From an uncultured Verrucomicrobiota bacterium (GTDB lineage: Bacteria > Verrucomicrobiota > Verrucomicrobiae > Opitutales > Opitutaceae), in contig CAMLNJ010000235.1 in the NCBI GenBank assembly GCA_946481225.1, positions 1 to 5,608 of the forward strand: a stretch of 5,608 nucleotides of DNA, read 5' to 3'. Made by a program: the position numbers and the translations under genes. The notes beneath the pieces were generated by a model. It had not been told where the DNA came from. It ran no database searches and saw nothing but the letters and a program-made list of their open reading frames with translations. Position 1 is the first letter of the stretch; every line of letters starts with the position of its first letter. This document shows, one piece after another, positions 1 to 5,608 of this stretch.

Positions 1-1854
1 ACCACCGGCGCCAGCTCCCTCTATTTCGTCAACCCCGCCGACGAAAACAACCGCGGCGACCCCCTGAACGGCAAATGGATCACCCGCCGCGACGTCTCCG
101 TGATCGCCCGCGCCACCGTCCTCCCCGACGACGGCGGCCTCCCCATCACCGCCTATGTCGCCGAGCGCATTTCCGTGCGCGGCGCGCCGCTCTTCGCCCA
201 CGCCATCTTCTACAACATGGACCTTGAGATCTTCAACGGTCCCACGATGAACATCACCGGCCCGGTCCACACCAACGGCAACCTCCACGTCTACCCCGAC
301 AACCAGCTCAACTTCCACGGCAACGTCACCGCCACCGGAAACATCTACAAAGCGAAGAAGGCCGGCGACAACTCCACGGACGGCAACAGCGCCGCCGGCC
401 GCAACGGCTCCATCAATTTCCTCAACAAGGCCGGCAACCTCGTGAACCTCTACGGCCAGGACGCCACCCGCCCCGCCTCCGACCCCGGCGCCAGCTTTTG
501 GCGCGACTCCACCGGCGGCAACGGCACCACCGGCACCTCCTTCGCCAATTTCGCCGCCAACGCCGCGCAGGTCTGGAACGGCTACCTCCAGACCAAAGAC
601 CACGGCATCCAGAACTACACGCCCGTCGCGATCGGCAAATACGTCGAGGACCCGACGCCCTCCAACGGCGTGGACAACTCGGTCAACAGCGGCCGCGCCA
701 TCATCGAGGCGCCGGCCGTGCCGCTCGGCAGCGACCCGAACTACGCCCTCAAGATGGAGGTCGAAAAACAGAAGTATTCCAACATGGCCGGCCTCTACAT
801 CACCGTCACGCCCGGCACCGCCACCGGCAACATCACCCTGAGCAGCCGCGGGATCGCCTCCGACGGCACCCTCAAAACCGCCAAAAGCCTGACCATGCCG
901 GGCAATGGCAATCTGGTGAAATACAAGCCCTACAAGACAACCACGTCCGGCGGGAAAACCACGGTGAGTTCCGGCATGTATGATCAGCACCGGAAAAAAG
1001 AGATCGACCTCGTCGAAATCGACATAGCCGCTCTCGGCGACGCGGTCGCCGAGATGCAGAAGTCGAGCAAAGACCCCGCCAAGGCCATCGGCAACCTGAC
1101 CACCAGCGACTGGTCCGGAGTCGTCTACGTCGATGTGCTAGGAGGCCCGACCACCCGCGTAGCCGACGAATCCCCCAGCCTCCCCGCCGGCGGCACCATC
1201 GCGGCGACCAACCCCGACAACACCGACACCTCCGTCCGCCTCGTCAACGGCACGGGCAAGGCCCCCTCCTACGGCTCCGCCAATCCCGGCCTCACCCTCG
1301 CCTCGAACGCGCCCGTCTACGTCAAAGGCCATTTCAATGCCGACGGCACCGCCAGCACGAGCGGCGGCGCCAACCCCGCCACCGATTACGAGACCGGAGA
1401 GGTGCCCTGCGCCATCGTATCGGACGCCATCACCGTCCTATCCCCCGGATTCAACGACGCCACCAGCAAGTCGACCACGTCGCCGAGCGCATCCGGCTCC
1501 GTGGAAATCTCCGCCGCGTTCCTCACCGGCATCGCTCCCACCAACAAAAACGGCAACGGCAGGACCTCCGGCGGCGCCCACAACATCGTCCGCTTTCTCG
1601 AGAACTGGAGCGGCAAGAATACCTGGTTCCGCGGCTCGCTCGTCTGTCTCTACGAGAGCCGCGTCTTCACGGAGCCGCACGGCACGTCCGGCTACTACAG
1701 CCCGCCGAATCGAAACTGGGGTTTCAACAAGCTCTTCGGCCAGGGCACCTACCCTCCCGGCACGCCGCGCGTGCTTTCCTACCGCCGGGTGGATTACACC
1801 GATCTCACCGCCGCCGAATACACCGCGACGAGAGACTCGTTCAACTGGAAGTAG
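1..1854 (+). CDS. PilX-like pilus-assembly / secreted surface protein, 5' end outside window
   Basis: The frame is open from base 1, so the gene begins upstream; the internal GTG at 100 is not needed as a start. The visible 617 codons end in TAG at 1852-1854. Motifs seen in order: a block APLFAHAIFYNMDLEIFNG (about 184-240), GPVHTNG (259-279), APVYVKGHFNADG (1309-1347), a segment CAIVSDAITVLSPGF (about 1408-1452), then HNIVRFLENW (1579-1608), RGSLVCLYESRVF and YYSPPNRNWGF (about 1630-1730) and YPPGTPRVLSYRR. From memory, this series (N-terminal 'GPVHxNG', C-terminal 'RFLExW...RGSLV...PPxRxW...PPGTP') is typical of large PilX-like proteins linked to type IV pilus or pseudopilus assembly; the family name is inferred. 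The middle is rich in Gly, Ser, Thr and Asn, as in exported proteins. Only two cysteines are visible, one in each conserved C-terminal block, so a disulfide is possible. The signal or prepilin peptide would lie upstream and cannot be judged. No terminator lies close behind the stop. Confidence 0.82.
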   Translation, partial: TTGASSLYFVNPADENNRGDPLNGKWITRRDVSVIARATVLPDDGGLPITAYVAERISVRGAPLFAHAIFYNMDLEIFNGPTMNITGPVHTNGNLHVYPDNQLNFHGNVTATGNIYKAKKAGDNSTDGNSAAGRNGSINFLNKAGNLVNLYGQDATRPASDPGASFWRDSTGGNGTTGTSFANFAANAAQVWNGYLQTKDHGIQNYTPVAIGKYVEDPTPSNGVDNSVNSGRAIIEAPAVPLGSDPNYALKMEVEKQKYSNMAGLYITVTPGTATGNITLSSRGIASDGTLKTAKSLTMPGNGNLVKYKPYKTTTSGGKTTVSSGMYDQHRKKEIDLVEIDIAALGDAVAEMQKSSKDPAKAIGNLTTSDWSGVVYVDVLGGPTTRVADESPSLPAGGTIAATNPDNTDTSVRLVNGTGKAPSYGSANPGLTLASNAPVYVKGHFNADGTASTSGGANPATDYETGEVPCAIVSDAITVLSPGFNDATSKSTTSPSASGSVEISAAFLTGIAPTNKNGNGRTSGGAHNIVRFLENWSGKNTWFRGSLVCLYESRVFTEPHGTSGYYSPPNRNWGFNKLFGQGTYPPGTPRVLSYRRVDYTDLTAAEYTATRDSFNWK

Positions 1855-1914
1855 CCGGAGCGATCCCCGCGGCGGGCCGTCCGGGCCCCGCGCCCGCGAT
1901 TGGCAGGTGTGGAC

Positions 1915-1932
1915 AGGCGGAGCCTCCCGCCT
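1915..1932. repeat. Short GC-rich stem-loop
   Basis: AGGCGG (1915-1920) pairs with CCGCCT (1927-1932) around a 6-base loop. It lies about 60 bases after the stop of the pilus-like gene and has no following T-run, so it is not a classical intrinsic terminator. It could slow exonucleases at the mRNA 3' end or belong to the repeat cluster around it. A 6-bp stem in such GC-rich DNA can also arise by chance. Confidence 0.35.
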
Positions 1933-1969
1933 CCCGGGCGCGATCATCCCCGCGCGCCACTTCCCGCGC

Positions 1970-1994
1970 CCAATGTTCGTAATACGAACATTGG
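1970..1994. repeat. Perfect 25-bp palindrome (11-bp arms, AAT centre)
   Basis: CCAATGTTCGT (1970-1980) and ACGAACATTGG (1984-1994) are exact reverse complements separated by AAT. The element is more AT-rich than its surroundings and lies between convergent genes, not next to a gene start. As RNA it would form an 11-bp hairpin with a 3-base loop, but no T-run follows on either strand. As DNA it looks like a dyad site for a dimeric regulator. It contains TGTTC and GAACA half-sites separated by 7 bases; the Verrucomicrobial LexA motif I recall has the same half-sites with 4 bases between them, so this is not a match. It could also be the core of a dispersed intergenic repeat. Confidence 0.8.
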
Positions 1995-2023
1995 AACTGG
2001 AAGCTGGTGTAGCCGCGCTCGTC

Positions 2024-2082
2024 CCCGGGCGCGTCGCATGCCGCACCGCGAACACACACGGCCGGAGATGGCCCGTGGCTAC
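2024..2082 (+). repeat. Intergenic direct repeat, copy A
   Basis: This 59-base unit begins CCCGGGCGCGTCGCA and ends CCGTGGCTAC, as copy B at 2163-2214 does. The 3' part (2057-2082) contains CACGGCC and GGCCCGTG arms around a short loop, so it forms the same hairpin as copy B with one bulged C. Relative to copy B it has a few extra bases in the middle and scattered substitutions. It has no coding potential of its own. The strand given is only the orientation in which it was read. Confidence 0.65.
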
Positions 2083-2162
2083 GCGAGACGAGAAACGCAC
2101 AGCCTTGAGGCGACCATGGCTGAACGAACGGCCCGGCTCCGCCCAAGCTCCGTGTCTCCCCT

Positions 2163-2214
2163 CCCGGGCGCGTCGCACCGCGCCACAAACACGGCCGGGG
2201 ACGGCCGTGGCTAC
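2163..2214 (+). repeat. Intergenic direct repeat, copy B, with 8-bp hairpin
   Basis: This 52-base unit matches copy A at both ends (CCCGGGCGCGTCGCA at the start, CGTGGCTAC at the end). It contains a perfect hairpin: CACGGCCG (2190-2197), loop GGGA (2198-2201), CGGCCGTG (2202-2209). Hairpin plus conserved flank is the layout of REP-like extragenic elements. Whether it is dispersed genome-wide cannot be seen in this window. No T-run follows, so it is unlikely to act as a terminator. Confidence 0.65.
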
Positions 2215-2275
2215 AATTTCCGGATCCCCCCGGAGCCCGGCCCCCCGCACAATGAGCACGCCGCCACGCCAAACG

Positions 2276-2307
2276 ACAAAAGGCGCGCCGCGAGGCGCGC
2301 CTTTTGT
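2276..2307. terminator. Bidirectional intrinsic terminator between convergent genes
   Basis: ACAAAAGGCGCGCC (2276-2289) and GGCGCGCCTTTTGT (2294-2307) are perfect reverse complements around loop GCGA. On each strand a GC-rich stem is followed by a run of four T, so it can terminate in both directions. It lies 21 bases beyond the cysI stop on the minus strand, where it is well placed as the cysI terminator. On the plus strand it would stop transcripts reading through from the pilus-like gene about 420 bases upstream, and so prevent antisense transcription of cysI. Confidence 0.92.
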
Positions 2308-2328
2308 ATTCATCGGTTACCTACAGCT

Positions 2329-4107
2329 TCAGGCCGCCGGCGCGGCCGGGGCCGCGGAAGCGGCGGCGGCGGCCTTCGGCGCGGGCGGCGGGACGAGCCC
2401 GCCGTTGCCAACGAAGTGGAAGGTCGCGTCTTTCGGCAGGATCACGCGCTCGCAGAAATCGCCGAACAACTCGCCCGGCTGGCGCTCCTTCGCGTAGCGC
2501 TTGATCACCGGCTCGAGCAGCTTCGCCGCGTCCTCGATCGTGATGCTGGGCGACACGAGACGATTGAGGCGGGTGCCGTTGTAGGCCGCGCCGAGGTAGA
2601 GCGCGTATTTGTTGGGCGCCTTGCCCACGAAACCGATCTCCGCGAGGTAGGGCCGCGCGCAGCCGTTGGGGCAGCCGGTCACGCGAAGGCTGATCGCGTC
2701 CTCGTGCAGGCCGGCCTCGTCGAGGATCGTCTCGAAACGGGCGAGGATATCGGGCAGCGCGCGCTCGCTCTCCGCGAGGGCGAGACCGCAGGTCGGAAGC
2801 GCCACGCAGGAAAGCGCGTTGAGGCGCAGGCCCGAGCGCTCGTTCTCCTTGTCGAGCCCGTAGCGGGCGAGGATCGCCTCGATCACCGGCTTCTCGCGCT
2901 CGCTCACGCCGGAGATGGTGAGGTTTTGCGAGGGCGTGAGACGGAAGTCGCCGCGGTGCATCTGCGCGATCTCGCGCAGGGCCGTCTTCATCGGCCAGCC
3001 GGCGCGGTCCACGATGCGACCGGAAAGGATGTGCAGACCGTAGAACCAGGAGCCGTCGGCGTTCTTGTGCCAGCCGTGCGGATCCTGAACCGTGGTGAAC
3101 GCGACCGGACGCGCGGGGCCGAAGACGACGCCGCTGCGCTTCTCGACCTCGGCCTTGAACCACTCGACGCCCTTGTCGGCGATGGTGTATTTGAGGCGCG
3201 CGTGCTTGCGGTTGGTGCGGTCGCCGTGGTCGCGCTGGGTGGTGAGGACGGCTTCGCCGACCTTGTTCACCTGATCGCGCGTGATGAAACCGAGCGTGTC
3301 GGCCAGGCGCGGGAAGGTCTCCTCGTTGCCGTGGCTCATGCCGAGGCCGCCGCCGACGGTGACGTTATAACCGAGGAGTTTTCCCTCCTGGATGATCGCG
3401 ATATAACCGAGGTCCTGCGAGTAGACATCCACGTCGTTCGAAGGCGGGACGGCGAAGCCGGTCTTGAATTTGCGCGGCAGGTAGGTCGCGCCATACATCG
3501 TCTCGACCTCGGGCTCGCCGCCGGCGACCAGTTCCTCGTCGAGCCAGATTTCATGGTAGGCGCGGGTCTTCGGGAGCGCGTAGTCGCTCCAGTTTTTCGC
3601 GTCCTGGTAAACTTGCTCCAAGACCGGCGACTGCTCGGGGTTGACCGGCGCCATGACGTTGCGGTTCACGTCGCCGCAGGCCGCGATCGAGTCGAGCAGC
3701 ACCTTGTGCATGCCTTGGATCAAGGGCTTCATGTTGCCCTTCAGCACGCCGTGAAACTGGAAGGTCTGGCGCGTGGTGATGCGCAGCGACGGCAGCGCGA
3801 GGTCGGTCGCGAGCTGGTCGAGCACGAGCCACTGCTGCGAGGTGGCCTTGCCGCCCGGGAGGCGCACGCGAAGCATGAACGAGTAGGCCTTGTCCTTGCC
3901 CGCCTTCTTTAACGCGATGCGCTGATCACGGTCGTCCTGCATGTAGGTGCCGTGGAATTTGATCAGCTGCTCCGAATCGGCGGAAACCAGCGGCGTGGAG
4001 AGGTCGGCGAACTCCGCCTTCAGGTTGCCACGCAGATGACGCGAGGCGGTTTTGATACCCTCGTTGGCAACGAGGGGCTTGGAGGCGGGGGCGGAGTCGG
4101 AGGACAT
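2329..4107 (-). CDS. cysI: Assimilatory sulfite reductase hemoprotein (beta subunit)
   Basis: The product is a 592-residue cytoplasmic enzyme that reduces sulfite to sulfide with six electrons using a siroheme coupled to a 4Fe-4S cluster, the last reductive step before cysteine synthesis. The whole sequence aligns by eye with E. coli CysI (about 570 residues). All four cluster cysteines are present: C434 and C440 (SCVALPTC) and C479 and C483 (TGCPNGC). R113 in TTRQTFQFHG, the arginine in CGDVNRN (144-150) and K213/K215 in LPRKFKT match the siroheme- and sulfite-binding basic residues of the family. The ATG at 4107 is chosen because the frame further upstream runs through the 3' end of hemW and has no nearer start; no clear ribosome-binding site precedes it. 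The last 20 or so residues form an Ala/Pro-rich tail absent from E. coli CysI. The flavoprotein partner CysJ, or another electron donor, is not in the window. A strong terminator follows the stop. Confidence 0.96.
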   Translation of the reverse strand: MSSDSAPASKPLVANEGIKTASRHLRGNLKAEFADLSTPLVSADSEQLIKFHGTYMQDDRDQRIALKKAGKDKAYSFMLRVRLPGGKATSQQWLVLDQLATDLALPSLRITTRQTFQFHGVLKGNMKPLIQGMHKVLLDSIAACGDVNRNVMAPVNPEQSPVLEQVYQDAKNWSDYALPKTRAYHEIWLDEELVAGGEPEVETMYGATYLPRKFKTGFAVPPSNDVDVYSQDLGYIAIIQEGKLLGYNVTVGGGLGMSHGNEETFPRLADTLGFITRDQVNKVGEAVLTTQRDHGDRTNRKHARLKYTIADKGVEWFKAEVEKRSGVVFGPARPVAFTTVQDPHGWHKNADGSWFYGLHILSGRIVDRAGWPMKTALREIAQMHRGDFRLTPSQNLTISGVSEREKPVIEAILARYGLDKENERSGLRLNALSCVALPTCGLALAESERALPDILARFETILDEAGLHEDAISLRVTGCPNGCARPYLAEIGFVGKAPNKYALYLGAAYNGTRLNRLVSPSITIEDAAKLLEPVIKRYAKERQPGELFGDFCERVILPKDATFHFVGNGGLVPPPAPKAAAAASAAPAAPAA

Positions 4108-4238
4108 GGCGGACGAAATAAAAGGGATGAAACGTGGTAATTTCCCAAGTTTTGCGCGAGGGGCAAATGCTTTAATTAGTAAGTTTACTCTATTACCAAA
4201 GATTAAATCAGGGGCGACGCATATCAAGCTACGAATAG
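4108..4238 (-). promoter_or_regulatory. AT-rich upstream region of cysI, probable promoter
   Basis: This 131-base gap lies between the hemW stop and the cysI ATG. By hand count, 40 of the 100 bases at 4141-4240 are G or C, far fewer than in the flanking genes. On the minus strand it has TTGATA- and TTGGTA-like boxes and AT-rich hexamers such as TAATTA, but no pair at ideal spacing, so no exact promoter is called. There is no T-run terminator after hemW here, so read-through from hemW into cysI is possible. No riboswitch was recognised. Confidence 0.5.
4173..4195. promoter_or_regulatory. Imperfect palindrome upstream of cysI, candidate operator
   Basis: The core is AGTAA (4178-4182), GT, TTACT (4185-4189), flanked by TAAT (4173-4176) and ATTA (4192-4195); the outer arms are offset by one base. 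It lies 66-88 bases upstream of the cysI ATG inside the AT-rich region, a sensible place for a regulator of sulfur assimilation. The regulator is unknown. AT-rich DNA produces such dyads by chance fairly often. Confidence 0.3.
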
Positions 4239-5438
4239 CTAACTTGCAAATATACCCATCAGCTCGGAGCCAACCGCATCGGCCAACAATCGTCCGGCCC
4301 GGGTCAATTTCACGACGTTCTCGCTGCGCACGAGCAGATCCGAGGCCTCCAAACGCGCCAGCTCCGCGTCCATCCGAGTCCAACCGGCCACGCCAGGAAA
4401 GCGGGCCCGCACGCTGTCCAGATCCACGCCATCGTTGAGGCGGAGCCCAAAGACCAGCGCGTCCTCCGCGAGCAAGGCGGGCGTGAGCGTGACGCGGTCC
4501 TCCGTCATGCGCTCGCCGGCGGCGACCTGCGCGCCCCACTTGTCGAGGTCGGCGGGATTGGCGCCGCGCAGCCCGGCGTGCTGGCCGGCCGCGGAGGGGC
4601 CGCCCCCCACCCACTCGTGCATGCGCCAGGTATTCAGATTGTGGAGACAACGGTGCCCCGGCCGGGCGAAGTTGGAGACCTCGTATTGGTCGTAGCCGGC
4701 GGCGGCGAGCTCGTCCCAGGCGCGGCCGTAGAGCCGGGCCTCGTGCTCGGGGTCGAGCTTCACCTTCCCCTGCGAGAGCTTCACCCAGAGCTTGGTGTCT
4801 TCCTCGAAGGTGAGGCAGTAGGTCGAGAGGTGGTCGGGCGCGAGCGAGACCGCCGTGCGCAGGTCATCGACCAACGCGTCCTCGTCCTGGCCGGGCAACG
4901 CGAACATGAGGTCGAGGTTCACGCTCGCGAAACCCGCCGCGCGCACCCGCTCGTAGGCGCGCATCACCTGCTCGCGCGTGTGCTGCCGGCCGAGCGCGTC
5001 GAGCAAGGCGGGCGAAAAACTCTGCACGCCCATCGAAACACGCGTGACCCCGAGCGATTTCAACGCGGCGAGACGGGCCTCGGTCACGGAGGCGGGCGCG
5101 AGCTCGACCGTCCACTCCGCCGGTCGTCCACCGCAGGCGCCGAGCACGATTTCGCCCAGCACGCGCAAGTCGTCGGGCGCGAGCAAACCGGGCGTGCCGC
5201 CGCCCCAGAAGACGGTGTCGACCGGGCGGCGCCAGGCGATCAGCGCGAGTTCGCGGCGCACGTTGTCCAGATAGCCCTTCACTCCCTCGCGGGTCGGCGT
5301 CGTCTGGTAGAAGGCGCAAAAATCGCAGGTGCTCGCGCAAAAGGGCACGTGTAGGTAGAGCCCGAGGGGGCTTTTCGCGAAAGCCGCGTCAAGCGCCGGG
5401 GCGTCCATTTCCTGCTTTGCCATGGAAGGGTTGGCCAT
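4239..5438 (-). CDS. hemW: Radical-SAM heme chaperone HemW (coproporphyrinogen oxidase-like)
   Basis: The product is a 399-residue radical-SAM protein of the HemN/HemW family. HemW binds heme and is thought to deliver it to acceptor proteins such as respiratory enzymes; it is often mislabelled as coproporphyrinogen III oxidase. The cluster motif is C34-xxx-C38-xx-C41 in HVPFCASTCDFCAF. Phe at 43, where HemN has a fourth Cys, supports HemW. Other motifs are GGGTP (79-83), E112 in TVELAP, SMGVQSF (135-141), NLDLMFALPGQ (174-184), YEVSNFARPGH (252-262) and a HemN C-terminal domain from about 310, ending in a winged-helix-like LTRAGRLLADAV segment. The usual HNxxYW motif reads HNLNTW (266-271). 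The length is close to E. coli HemW (about 378). ATG starts at 5438, 5423 and 5408 are all possible. The frame runs up to 5570, but that part overlaps the divergent lipoprotein gene and was left out. No start has a well-spaced ribosome-binding site. Confidence 0.94.
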   Translation of the reverse strand: MANPSMAKQEMDAPALDAAFAKSPLGLYLHVPFCASTCDFCAFYQTTPTREGVKGYLDNVRRELALIAWRRPVDTVFWGGGTPGLLAPDDLRVLGEIVLGACGGRPAEWTVELAPASVTEARLAALKSLGVTRVSMGVQSFSPALLDALGRQHTREQVMRAYERVRAAGFASVNLDLMFALPGQDEDALVDDLRTAVSLAPDHLSTYCLTFEEDTKLWVKLSQGKVKLDPEHEARLYGRAWDELAAAGYDQYEVSNFARPGHRCLHNLNTWRMHEWVGGGPSAAGQHAGLRGANPADLDKWGAQVAAGERMTEDRVTLTPALLAEDALVFGLRLNDGVDLDSVRARFPGVAGWTRMDAELARLEASDLLVRSENVVKLTRAGRLLADAVGSELMGIFAS

Positions 5439-5472
5439 TATCGCTGTCGGCTTACTAGATTCATCTATCGCG
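5439..5472. promoter_or_regulatory. Divergent hemW / lipoprotein start region with 12-bp palindrome
   Basis: Only 34 bases separate the two proposed ATGs, so the promoters must overlap each other or the opposing 5' ends. TAGAT (5456-5460), TC, ATCTA (5463-5467) is a perfect dyad in the middle of the gap and could be a shared operator or overlapping -10 boxes. TACTAG/TAGATT on the plus strand and TAGTAA on the minus strand resemble -10 hexamers, without convincing -35 partners. If hemW starts at 5408 the gap widens to 64 bases, which would ease the crowding. Confidence 0.4.
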
Positions 5473-5608
5473 ATGCACCACCAATCCGTTTTCACCCTGC
5501 CCCGCATCCTCCGCGCCGTGTTTTGCGCCGCCGCCCTCGCCTTGCTCGCGGGTTGCGATCTGAAGCTCACGGACCTGACGCCGAAGGTTTTGCCGGAGAA
5601 CCCCTCCC
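5473..5608 (+). CDS. Putative lipoprotein, N-terminal 45 residues, 3' end outside window
   Basis: The ATG at 5473 opens a frame that stays open to the end of the window (45 full codons). The N-terminus is a lipoprotein signal peptide: a basic region with R11 and R14, a hydrophobic stretch (A15-L25), and a lipobox L25-A26-G27-C28, so cleavage and lipidation at C28 are expected. The mature start is CDLKLTDLTPKVLPENPS. Residue +2 is Asp, which in E. coli favours inner-membrane retention; whether that rule holds in this organism is unknown. The visible part is too short to assign a family. It is divergent from hemW, with no visible functional tie. The lipobox makes the gene credible although the stretch is short. 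Confidence 0.8.
   Translation, partial: MHHQSVFTLPRILRAVFCAAALALLAGCDLKLTDLTPKVLPENPS

Larger units (their letters stand above)
1855..2328. other. Gene-free gap between convergent genes, rich in repeats and hairpins
   Basis: About 474 bases separate the stop of the pilus-like gene from the stop of cysI. Open frames crossing this stretch on both strands have the biased, arginine/proline-rich composition of GC-rich shadow frames, and none shows a recognisable domain. The gap holds a stem-loop at 1915-1932, a perfect palindrome at 1970-1994, two copies of an imperfect direct repeat (2024-2082 and 2163-2214) and a bidirectional terminator (2276-2307). The word CCCGGGCGCG occurs three times, at 1933-1942, 2024-2033 and 2163-2172, so part of the gap probably grew by accumulation of related short elements. 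No tRNA or other known RNA gene was recognised. Confidence 0.75.

Noticed and set aside
1970..1994. The palindrome as a LexA (SOS) box
   Set aside because: The half-sites match but the spacing is 7 instead of 4, and no gene start lies nearby for it to control.
1438..2313. A 291-codon minus-strand frame antisense to the pilus-like gene
   Set aside because: Its start lies beyond the terminator hairpin, and the KGAPRGAPFV-type beginning is just the terminator palindrome translated. No domain is visible.
1337..2497. A 386-codon plus-strand frame overlapping the end of the pilus-like gene and the gap
   Set aside because: Pro/Arg/Ser/Thr-rich translation typical of an out-of-frame reading. It runs through the terminator and into antisense cysI.
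1900..3912. A 670-codon open frame on the plus strand, antisense to cysI
   Set aside because: It lies opposite a clearly real cysI, starts in the repeat-rich gap, crosses the terminator, and has the Arg/Ala/Val/Asp-rich composition of a GC-rich shadow frame with no recognisable domain.
4227..4240. A small hairpin AGCTA-TTCG-TAGCT (minus strand) at the end of hemW as a terminator
   Set aside because: The stem has only 5 bp, overlaps the stop codon, and has no T-run after it.
4108..4650. The N-terminal extension of the cysI frame to a Met at 4650
   Set aside because: The extra 181 residues overlap hemW on the same strand in another frame and resemble nothing. CysI homology begins just after the ATG at 4107.
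4578..5354. A 258-codon plus-strand frame antisense to hemW
   Set aside because: It is fully covered by hemW, whose motifs are unmistakable. The composition is that of a shadow frame.
4239..5438. The radical-SAM gene as oxygen-independent coproporphyrinogen oxidase HemN
   Set aside because: The fourth Cys of HemN (CxxxCxxCxC) is replaced by Phe, and the protein is of HemW length, shorter than HemN.

Overview
The window looks like chromosomal DNA from a GC-rich bacterium, most likely of the Verrucomicrobiota (Opitutaceae-like). This is inferred from the base composition, the absence of clear Shine-Dalgarno sequences at the visible starts, and a PilX-like secreted protein whose C-terminal block resembles proteins I recall from that group. 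No sequence search was possible, so the taxonomy is provisional. There are four genes. Two are complete (cysI and hemW) and two are cut by the window edges. All the other long open frames are high-GC shadows of these genes.

Layout. Positions 1-1854 (+) hold the C-terminal 617 codons of a pilus-assembly (PilX-like) or secreted-surface protein that begins upstream of the window. Positions 1855-2328 are a non-coding gap between convergent genes. It holds a perfect 25-bp palindrome, two copies of a 52-59-bp repeat carrying a hairpin, a smaller stem-loop, and a strong bidirectional intrinsic terminator next to the end of cysI. Positions 2329-4107 (-) encode the assimilatory sulfite reductase hemoprotein CysI, with all four siroheme/4Fe-4S cysteines. 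Positions 4108-4238 are an AT-rich upstream region with an imperfect palindrome and probably hold the cysI promoter. Positions 4239-5438 (-) encode the radical-SAM heme chaperone HemW. A gap of only 34 bp separates it from a divergent lipoprotein gene that starts at 5473 (+) and runs off the window.

How the genes relate. CysI reduces sulfite to sulfide for cysteine synthesis and needs siroheme. HemW belongs to the heme-trafficking radical-SAM family. The two are on the same strand, but they are 131 bp apart with a promoter-like AT-rich region between them, so they need not form an operon. The pilus-like protein and the lipoprotein have no visible functional link to them. I see no mobile element, CRISPR array, tRNA, rRNA or defence system. 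This is mostly an ordinary housekeeping region, and the repeat-rich intergenic gap is its most unusual part.
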